Of a DNA stretch of 7,718 bases, positions 1-5,359 are shown in pieces. The stretch lies in assembly GCA_963169055.1 (NCBI GenBank), contig CAUJFU010000275.1, positions 1-7,718 on the forward strand, written 5' to 3'. Source of the stretch: Myxococcota bacterium (GTDB taxonomy: Bacteria > Myxococcota_C > UBA6777). The translations under genes and the position numbers were made by a program. Every line of letters begins with the position of its first letter. Positions within the stretch are counted from its first letter, which is position 1. Under the pieces are notes generated by a model that worked only from the letters and a program-made list of their open reading frames with translations, was not told where the DNA came from and did no database searches.

Positions 1-933
1 CAGACCGATACCTTCAAGCAGATCGGCACCCCCAAAGTCGATATCCTTTTTGTGATCGACGATTCCAACTCGATGCTCGATAACCAAAACAACCTCTCCG
101 CCAACCTATCCTCTTTCTTCCAATGGGCCTCGCGTCTCCAAGTCGACTATCATATCGCCGTCACCACAACCGATGCGGATTGTGGCGTTCCCGGTAGCAA
201 GTACAAACTCGGAAGCGACGGGCTTTGTAAACGTGACAGCCGCCCTGCCATCCCCGCTACAGGCTGTTTTCGTGGGACACCGACCGTCGTCACGCCACAA
301 ACCCCCAACGGACCGCAAAAATTTGCAGACAACGTCAAAGTCGGACTGCAAGGCTCAGGCACAGAACAAGGCTTGACCGCTTCGTATTATGCGTTTCAAT
401 CCGACCGACTGAGCGGATGCAACAAGGGCTTTTATCGCAGCGAAGCCGCTCTTTCGATCATCTATGTGTCCGATGAGACGGACTCTTCCCCCGAAGCTGT
501 CCAGTTCTATGTCAACTTTTTCCGATCCCTCAAAGGAATTCGTGGCGACGATGTACGCGCTTCGTCGGTCGTCGGGCAGATGCCAGATGGTTGCACTCCT
601 CCCTCGGGAACCAAAGTCAAGGCTGCTCCGCGTTATTGGGAGATCGCCTCTTTGATGAAAGGGGTGCAAGCCTCGATATGCGACCAAAACTGGGCCAATA
701 CCCTCAATCAACTCGGGGCCGTCACCTTTGGTCTGCGTAGCGAATTTTTCTTGTCACGTCCCGCTGATCCCGCCACCATCCAAGTCAAAGTAGACGGCCA
801 AAGCATCGCACAAGGCGCGTCAGGATGGACGTTCAACGCCAACGCCAACAGCATCTCTTTCTCTGTCTCTTCGACCCCCCAAGTCGGCTCCACCATCACC
901 GTGACCTACAAAGCCCGCTGCCTCGCCCCCTAA
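1..933 (+). CDS. vWA-domain surface or secreted protein (5' end missing)
   Basis: The reading frame is open from base 1 and ends at TAA 931-933, leaving 310 residues; the true start and any signal peptide lie upstream. GTG at 52 is not a credible start because it falls inside the first vWA beta strand. Counting from the first visible residue, the strand KVDILFVID leads into the MIDAS motif D20-x-S22-x-S24. Candidate further MIDAS residues are T121 (GSGTEQG) and D158 (VSDETDSS). About 250 residues make up the vWA fold. They are followed by a small beta-rich C-terminal domain (about 255-310) ending in VTYKARCLAP. The visible part has seven cysteines (61, 76, 89, 140, 198, 227, 307), which fits an oxidising, extracytoplasmic location. 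The architecture is typical of deltaproteobacterial vWA lipoproteins, which are thought to bind ligands or metal at the cell surface. The substrate is unknown. A 336-base non-coding gap separates it from the next gene, so it is probably a separate transcription unit. Confidence 0.85.
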   Translation, partial: QTDTFKQIGTPKVDILFVIDDSNSMLDNQNNLSANLSSFFQWASRLQVDYHIAVTTTDADCGVPGSKYKLGSDGLCKRDSRPAIPATGCFRGTPTVVTPQTPNGPQKFADNVKVGLQGSGTEQGLTASYYAFQSDRLSGCNKGFYRSEAALSIIYVSDETDSSPEAVQFYVNFFRSLKGIRGDDVRASSVVGQMPDGCTPPSGTKVKAAPRYWEIASLMKGVQASICDQNWANTLNQLGAVTFGLRSEFFLSRPADPATIQVKVDGQSIAQGASGWTFNANANSISFSVSSTPQVGSTITVTYKARCLAP

Positions 934-984
934 TCCTCTTCGGCTTCTTTCTTGATCTGACTTCGGATAGAGACTTCTTGTTTT

Positions 985-1008
985 GTGGGGTGTCTCCCCA
1001 CGCCCCAC
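985..1008. repeat. Inverted repeat with two alternative hairpins
   Basis: GTGGGG at 985-990 can pair with CCCCAC at 996-1001 (5-base loop) or with CCCCAC at 1003-1008, where a G.T wobble extends the stem to 8 pairs. A T-rich stretch lies before it (TTGTTTT), not after, so it is a poor intrinsic terminator for the upstream vWA gene. Read on the minus strand it gives GTGGGGCGTGGGGA, close to the GTGGGGCGCGGGGA core of the tandem repeat near the other end of the window. That suggests a dispersed intergenic repeat family. Confidence 0.5.
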
Positions 1009-1255
1009 TTCCTTAGCGCGGCTCCCTTGACCCCGTATGGACGGTGTGATCCGACGTTTTTCAAACCAATGGCGGCTCCGCTTGAAGTGCCGCGAACATG
1101 GGGGGTTTTGTCTACTGCGTAAGCCCTCTCCGAGCGAGAGATGACCCATATCGGTAGGTTTTGTTTGCGCACGGCGTTCTTGATGCTGGTTGCTAGATCG
1201 GCTAGGCTAGGCGGCGACAAAGTTTTCGAGGCGGTACAACTTGGCAAAAGGCACG

Positions 1256-1261
1256 AAGGAG
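1256..1261 (+). promoter_or_regulatory. Ribosome binding site deciding the phosphatase start
   Basis: AAGGAG is a near-perfect Shine-Dalgarno sequence 8 bases before ATG 1270. It overrides the longer in-frame start at 1141, which would add 43 residues lying before the conserved start of the PP2C fold. Confidence 0.8.
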
Positions 1262-1269
1262 CGAGAGCG

Positions 1270-2496
1270 ATGCAAGTCCTATCCTTGGGCAAAAGCGATG
1301 TGGGTTTGGTGCGAGAACACAACGAAGATTATTACATCGTAGATGAAGATTTGGGCTTGTATCTTGTGTGCGATGGGATGGGAGGACACGCCGCTGGCGA
1401 AGTGGCTTCGCAGATGGCAGCCGAAACAGTGCAACAAGTGTTGGGTGAGTCAAAAGCGTTCTTGAAGGGATTTACGGGAAGTCCCGCAGAACGGGAACAA
1501 TTGACGGTTTTGGTGCGCAATGCGGTGGCGAAGGCTTGTCAGGTGGTGTTCGATCACGGCCAAGCCAATCCTGCTTGTGCGCGGATGGGGACGACGTTGA
1601 CCTTTATGGTCGTGGCCGATAACGTCGCAGCCGTCGGACACGTCGGTGATAGCCGTTTGTATGTGCGCCGCCAAGATCGCGTGTTTAAGCTTACCAACGA
1701 TCACACTTTGGTTGCAGAGCTTGTCTTTTCGGGGGTTCTCAGTCCAGAAAAAGCCATGACCGATCCGCGCTCCAACATCCTCACACGCGCCATCGGTTTG
1801 CAACGCGAAGTGCGCGTGGATGGTTTGATCTTTGATTTGATGCCGGGTGATACGTACTTGCTTTGCTCGGATGGTCTAAGCGGATCGGTGTTTGATCCGA
1901 ATGAACTGAACGATCTGATGAGCCGCGCTACCCTCGACGGGATCGCGGGTGAGATGATCCATCTGGCCCGTTTGCGCGATGGTTCGGACAATATCACAAC
2001 GGTGCTTTTGCGCGTTGCGGAGCAAGTCAGCGGAGAAGCCCAAGCGTGGGGCGAAGAAGTGACGCTTCGCCTCCAGATCATTAAGCAAGTTCCTCTATTC
2101 CAAGATCTCGATCTTTCCGAGCGTATGAAAGTGATGAGTCTCGCACGCATCGAGCATTGCGAGGCGGGGGATCTCTTGATCGAACAAGGCAGTGATAGCG
2201 ACTGCATGTACATCACGCTTGAAGGGCAACTGGTGGTGACACGCGGAGAAGTCGAGATCGCGATCTTGAACCAAGGCGATCACGTCGGAGAGATGGCGCT
2301 TTTGAGCAAAAAGCCCCGTTCCGCAAGTGTGCGTGCAGTCGAAGCCTCGCGCCTTGTGGTGATCGATCGCGAACCCTTCTTGAAGCTGCTTCACGAAGAA
2401 CCCTCGCTCGGGATCAAGCTCTTGCTGCGCATCACGCAAACGCTCAGCGACCGCATCGACGAGATCAACGAACAGATCCAAGTCTTTGTACTTTAA
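1270..2496 (+). CDS. PP2C-family Ser/Thr phosphatase with C-terminal cNMP-binding domain
   Basis: This 408-residue soluble protein should remove phosphate from Ser/Thr of proteins, using two metal ions, and so oppose bacterial Ser/Thr kinases. Residues 1-250 carry the full set of PP2C motifs: R15-x-x-N18-E19-D20, D35-G-M-G-G39, GTTL (107-110), G126-D127-S-R129, S200-D201-G202 and D240-N-I-T243. The metal-binding aspartates are all present, so it should be active. Residues about 268-400 form a cyclic-nucleotide-binding fold with a phosphate-binding cassette: G340-E341-M-A-L, then P349-R350-S-A-S. The conserved Glu and Arg are both there, so cAMP or cGMP binding is plausible, though many bacterial domains of this kind bind nothing. 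By inference the C-terminal domain regulates the phosphatase. There is no signal peptide or membrane segment. The start at ATG 1270 is set by the AAGGAG at 1256-1261 and by the usual PP2C N-terminus. The next gene begins 41 bases downstream, so co-transcription is possible. Confidence 0.93.
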   Translation: MQVLSLGKSDVGLVREHNEDYYIVDEDLGLYLVCDGMGGHAAGEVASQMAAETVQQVLGESKAFLKGFTGSPAEREQLTVLVRNAVAKACQVVFDHGQANPACARMGTTLTFMVVADNVAAVGHVGDSRLYVRRQDRVFKLTNDHTLVAELVFSGVLSPEKAMTDPRSNILTRAIGLQREVRVDGLIFDLMPGDTYLLCSDGLSGSVFDPNELNDLMSRATLDGIAGEMIHLARLRDGSDNITTVLLRVAEQVSGEAQAWGEEVTLRLQIIKQVPLFQDLDLSERMKVMSLARIEHCEAGDLLIEQGSDSDCMYITLEGQLVVTRGEVEIAILNQGDHVGEMALLSKKPRSASVRAVEASRLVVIDREPFLKLLHEEPSLGIKLLLRITQTLSDRIDEINEQIQVFVL

Positions 2497-2537
2497 GCCA
2501 CCCGAATCCATCCACCATTTCTCAGCGAGGCTTTTCC

Positions 2538-3980
2538 ATGAAGATCCCACAACACGCTCGTTCTCAAGAAGAATTATTCGCCCAGTTGGAGTCTTTTCGT
2601 CAACACGATCTCAAGTGGCGAGAAGGCCGCGCATGGGGCTATGTGTACGACGCTGGCCGCGAAGTCGAAGATGTCGCCAAAAAAGCCTTTATGATGTACC
2701 TGTCCGAAAATGGCCTTGATCCGACTTCTTTTCCAAGCCTTGCGATCTTGGAAAATCAGATCATCTCGATGGCTCGGGATCATCTGCACGGTGACCAAGA
2801 GGTGGTGGGAAACTTTACGAGCGGAGGAACAGAAAGCATCCTGTTGGCGCTCAAAACCGCTCGTGACCGCTTTTTCGATCTGCATCCCGAGGTTGGACAG
2901 CCCGAGATGATCTTGCCGATATCGGCCCACGCTGCTTTTTACAAAGCCGCCCATTATCTCGGTGTCAAGATCGTCCAAACCCCGATCGATCCAGACACCA
3001 AGCGCGCAGAGGTGGAGGCCATCCGCGCTGCCATTACGCCGCGAACGGCGTTGATTGTGGCTTCGGCTACTTGCTACGCATGGGGAGTGGTCGATCCCAT
3101 CGAAGAGATCGCCAAGATTGCACAAGAACACGATCTGTTGTTTCATGTCGACGGCTGTATCGGTGGCTTCTTGTTGCAGTATTATCGGCGTCTTGGCGAA
3201 GATATCCCACTGTTTGACTTCCGTATCCCCGGTGTGACGTCGATCTCGATGGATCTACACAAATACGCTTTTGCCCCCAAAGGCGCATCCGTGGTCTTGC
3301 ACCGCAACAAATCTTTGCGCAAGTATCAGATCTTTGCGTGCGCTTCGTGGACGGGCTACACCATCGTCAATACCGCTGTGCAAAGCTCCAAGTCTGGGGG
3401 GCCGATGGCGGCAGCATGGGCCGTGATGAACTTTATCGGCGATGATGGTTATATGCGTTATGCTCGGGAGATCTTGGAGGAACAGAAAAAACTGGTGCAA
3501 GGGATCCAAGCGATCCCCGATCTTTGTCTGCCTGTGATTCCCCAGATGCCGCTGATCGCGGTCGACTCGCAAACCGTGAATATCTTCCATGTCATCGACG
3601 AGATGAAGTTCAAAGGTTGGTACGTACAGCCTCAGCTCGGTTATCAAGGCCACCGCGCTTGCTTGCATCTCTTGGTGAGTCCTTCGCATCGAGGGCAAGC
3701 TGATGGCTTCCTTGTGGATCTCGCTGTAGCCGTAGAGCTTGCCAAACAACAACCCGAAAGCGAACTTGTGGCCCAAGTCAAAGAGATGTTCGGTCAGATC
3801 ACGCCCGATCAGATCACCGAAGAAGTCTTACAAGGGATGCTTGGGATGGCGGGCATTCAAAAAGCCGGACTGCCCGAACGTCTGGCCGAAGTGAACGAAG
3901 TGCTCGACGCCATGCCTTCCGCTTTGACGGAACGCCTGTTGACCGCGTTTATGAACGACCTTTTTACGCCAACCAAGTAG
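2538..3980 (+). CDS. PLP-dependent lyase/decarboxylase, sphingosine-1-phosphate lyase-like
   Basis: This is a 480-residue fold-type I PLP enzyme of the group II decarboxylase superfamily. The closest visible likeness is to sphingosine-1-phosphate lyases. Key segments are GNFTSGGTES (91-100, cofactor phosphate binding), SAHAAFYKAAHYLG (129-142, with H131 where the ring-stacking His is expected), H203-V-D205-G (Asp for the pyridine nitrogen), and D239-L-H-K242-Y, where K242 should form the Schiff base. The family's GG-Y-x-SPT-x-x-GSRPG stretch is altered to WTGYTIVNTAVQSSKSGG (271-288), so substrate preference may differ. Amino-acid decarboxylase, C-C lyase or aldolase-like activity cannot be told apart from sequence. 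About 80 C-terminal residues look helical. There is no signal peptide or clear membrane anchor, whereas eukaryotic S1P lyases are anchored. The start is supported by GAGG at 2527-2530, 7 bases before ATG. It may be co-transcribed with the phosphatase. Its link to the motor operon downstream is uncertain. Confidence 0.88.
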   Translation: MKIPQHARSQEELFAQLESFRQHDLKWREGRAWGYVYDAGREVEDVAKKAFMMYLSENGLDPTSFPSLAILENQIISMARDHLHGDQEVVGNFTSGGTESILLALKTARDRFFDLHPEVGQPEMILPISAHAAFYKAAHYLGVKIVQTPIDPDTKRAEVEAIRAAITPRTALIVASATCYAWGVVDPIEEIAKIAQEHDLLFHVDGCIGGFLLQYYRRLGEDIPLFDFRIPGVTSISMDLHKYAFAPKGASVVLHRNKSLRKYQIFACASWTGYTIVNTAVQSSKSGGPMAAAWAVMNFIGDDGYMRYAREILEEQKKLVQGIQAIPDLCLPVIPQMPLIAVDSQTVNIFHVIDEMKFKGWYVQPQLGYQGHRACLHLLVSPSHRGQADGFLVDLAVAVELAKQQPESELVAQVKEMFGQITPDQITEEVLQGMLGMAGIQKAGLPERLAEVNEVLDAMPSALTERLLTAFMNDLFTPTK

Positions 3981-4004
3981 CCAGAGAATGGACCCAACAC
4001 AAGC

Positions 4005-4039
4005 ACGCGCCCGATACACCAAGAAGAGAGGCGCGTTTT
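4005..4039 (+). terminator. Possible weak intrinsic terminator
   Basis: A perfect 7-base stem, ACGCGCC (4005-4011) with GGCGCGT (4030-4036), encloses an 18-base loop and runs straight into a short TTTT. It lies 25 bases after the PLP enzyme stop and ends 6 bases before the TAGGAG ribosome site of the next gene. The long loop and short T run make it weak. It might act as an attenuator or mRNA-processing hairpin instead. Confidence 0.35.
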
Positions 4040-4057
4040 GAGAGATAGGAGCATGCG

Positions 4058-4588
4058 ATGGCAGATAATAAGATGATCACGACGTTGGTCAGTGGGATCT
4101 CGGTGCTGGTGGTGGGTGTGGGCGGTTATTTTACGATGGTATTTTCTCCGAAAAAGCCCACGCATCCGCAGCAGATGGCCCCTGTCTCAGATCGCCGATC
4201 TTCCGCACTCGACGTTCGCCAAGACCCGAACGCGCCGACCGGAACGTCAGGATCCTCAAAGCAAGGTGGGACGGGCGCTTCGGTCGCATCGCCCCAAAAA
4301 GGGACGAGCGCAAAAGCAGCGACCCCCACGCCTCCTGCGGTGCGTGTGCGCCTTCGCTACGAAGTGCTGTTGCGCAGCCGTTCGATCCACAAAGTGTCAG
4401 CGCAAGGGCAGATCGAACAAGAAACATTGACGGTGGCGCAGTTGGTGGAGGCGGGAGAACAGGCGCAACGCGAAGATCGCGATCTGGTGCTGCGCGTTCA
4501 GGGCGATGCCAAGGCCCAATGGGTGCAGGATGTCAAACGAGCGCTCTCTCAAAAAAACATTCCGTTTAGTATCGCCAACGAATTTTAA
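4058..4588 (+). CDS. Single-TM protein with ExbD/TolR-like C-terminal domain
   Basis: This 176-residue protein has one transmembrane helix near the N-terminus (about 8-28), followed by a low-complexity linker rich in Pro, Ser, Thr, Gly and Ala (about 31-94). A compact C-terminal domain (about 95-176) resembles the periplasmic domain of ExbD/TolR. The order is a beta strand (VRVRLRYEVLL), then LTVAQLVEAGEQAQ, then DLVLRVQGDAKAQWVQDVKRAL, and a final strand (IPFSIA). That matches the family pattern in which an 'L-x-I-x-A-D' strand is followed by a helix. Unlike true ExbD/TolR, the membrane helix has no Asp, so it should not carry protons itself. I infer that it is an accessory part of the downstream TolQ-type motor, in the periplasm or at the inner membrane. 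TAGGAG at 4046-4051 supports ATG 4058; ATG 4053 leads to an early stop in another frame. Its TAA overlaps the next start as TAATG. The domain match is by eye and moderate. Confidence 0.75.
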   Translation: MADNKMITTLVSGISVLVVGVGGYFTMVFSPKKPTHPQQMAPVSDRRSSALDVRQDPNAPTGTSGSSKQGGTGASVASPQKGTSAKAATPTPPAVRVRLRYEVLLRSRSIHKVSAQGQIEQETLTVAQLVEAGEQAQREDRDLVLRVQGDAKAQWVQDVKRALSQKNIPFSIANEF

Positions 4589-4719
4589 TGGATTGTGTGC
4601 GATGCGAGCAAAGGGCGATCGTTTGCCGCATGAGACGTGAGCAGTACCGTAGGCGCAGGTTCTGTTTGTGGTGCGTGGAGAATGGGCGAAGCGCGAGCAA
4701 AAGAAAGGGCGCGTTCTGA
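4588..4719 (+). CDS. 43-residue cysteine-pair (zinc-ribbon-like) mini-protein
   Basis: This small gene fills the apparent gap between the ExbD-like and TolQ-like genes. ATG 4588-4590 overlaps the previous stop (TAATG), and its TGA 4717-4719 overlaps the next ATG (TGATG). Both junctions are classic translational-coupling overlaps, and their exact fit at both ends is the main evidence that the frame is real. The protein has two CxxC pairs, C3-V-R-C6 and C26-L-W-C29, 19 residues apart, plus a lone C13. This is the spacing and form of a small zinc ribbon. Between and after the pairs it is strongly basic (RREQYRRRRF at 16-25, then SASKRKG). It has no membrane helix or signal peptide, so it is probably cytosolic. 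The role is unknown; nucleic-acid or protein binding with structural zinc is possible. I see no separate Shine-Dalgarno sequence, so translation probably depends on ribosomes finishing the upstream gene. Confidence 0.68.
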   Translation: MDCVRCEQRAIVCRMRREQYRRRRFCLWCVENGRSASKRKGAF

Positions 4720-5357
4720 TGTGGGTCGAAGACTTTGTCACGGTGGTGTTGAGTGTGTTTTGGTTGTTGTGGATCGGCTTCTTGTTTTTGAAAGCTCGGG
4801 GGATCCGACGCGAACTGCGAGAGCAAGAAGAGATCTTGCGCCGCAGCTATCAAAAAGCACCCGAAGAAGCGTACCTTGAGCCGTTGGCTTATCTACAAGC
4901 AAGCGGTTGGAAGGCCAGTGATGCGCTCTCTCGTCACGATATGATCTCGCGTTGGCGCGCAAGTGCGCAATCTGCCCGACAACGGGTGGCTGCGTATATC
5001 GAGATGATGCCGCAGATCGGTCTGCTTGGAACCGTCGTCAGTTTGCTGTTGGCTGCGACCTTTTTTGACTTCGATACGCGAACTTTGGGGTTCGCGCTGA
5101 ACACCACGATCATGGGCTTGATCGGAGCGCTGTTTGGTCGTTGGTGGATCGAAAACCCCGCTGAAGAATCGTTTTACAACGTCTTGGAACTCCTTCAAAA
5201 TCGTGAGGTGGTGTCGCGGTTGGTTCATGTGATCGCACGCCCCCATCCCACCGAAGACGCAGAGCCTGCGCTTCCGACCCACTCTATCTCCTCGAAGCTA
5301 CCGAGCGAAACGACGCCTTCTGTCTCGCCCGATTCACCGAGCGGAGCGAGAGGATAA
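4719..5357 (+). CDS. TolQ/ExbB/MotA-family proton-channel subunit
   Basis: This 212-residue protein has the three-helix TolQ/ExbB plan: TM1 about 6-24, a cytoplasmic loop about 25-95, TM2 about 98-116, TM3 about 123-142, and a short C-terminal cytoplasmic tail rich in Pro and Ser. The family signature is clear: M97-P98-Q-I-G-L-L-G-T105 leads into TM2, and LGFALNTTIMGLIGAL (123-138) in TM3 carries T129 and T130 where the family keeps polar channel residues. Such proteins form a pentamer around a dimer of TolR-type helices and pass protons to drive movement. I chose ATG 4719 because it overlaps the previous stop as TGATG, has AAAGGG 9 bases upstream, and puts the basic KARGIRR stretch on the cytoplasmic side of TM1. 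The GTG at 4668 would add a basic leader that does not suit an N-out topology. The loop is shorter than in MotA and has no large tail as in ZorA. The partner is almost certainly the next gene, 2 bases away. Confidence 0.88.
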   Translation: MWVEDFVTVVLSVFWLLWIGFLFLKARGIRRELREQEEILRRSYQKAPEEAYLEPLAYLQASGWKASDALSRHDMISRWRASAQSARQRVAAYIEMMPQIGLLGTVVSLLLAATFFDFDTRTLGFALNTTIMGLIGALFGRWWIENPAEESFYNVLELLQNREVVSRLVHVIARPHPTEDAEPALPTHSISSKLPSETTPSVSPDSPSGARG

Positions 5358-5359
5358 CC

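Larger units (their letters stand above)
934..1269. other. Non-coding intergenic region with GC-rich inverted repeats
   Basis: I find no convincing gene on either strand in these 336 bases. A + strand frame is open upstream of the phosphatase from 1141, but its translation shows no family features and the good ribosome site lies much later. Minus-strand frames here have unconvincing protein composition. Visible structure includes the GTGGGG/CCCCAC inverted repeat at 985-1008, a loose GCGGC/GCCGC pair around 1072-1093, and a small CTCTC/GAGAG hairpin at 1126-1140. The phosphatase promoter should lie here, but no site stands out. Confidence 0.6.

Noticed and set aside
1180-1208. Promoter-like pair TTGATG and TAGGCT with 17-base spacing upstream of the phosphatase
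   Set aside because: Only 4 of 6 and 3 of 6 consensus matches; such pairs are expected by chance in this length.
1141-1269. N-terminal extension of the phosphatase from ATG 1141 (43 extra residues)
   Set aside because: No ribosome site at 1141, no family similarity in the extension, and a strong AAGGAG lies before ATG 1270, where the PP2C fold begins.
930-1322. Minus-strand frame of 130 residues across the intergenic region
   Set aside because: It overlaps the real phosphatase start, shows no domain or sensible start signal, and probably arises from the GC-rich repeat sequence. A decayed repeat-encoded frame cannot be fully excluded.
4668-4718. GTG 4668 as start of the TolQ-like gene
   Set aside because: It would put a basic 17-residue leader on the side expected to be periplasmic, and it ignores the TGATG coupling and the AAAGGG site for ATG 4719.
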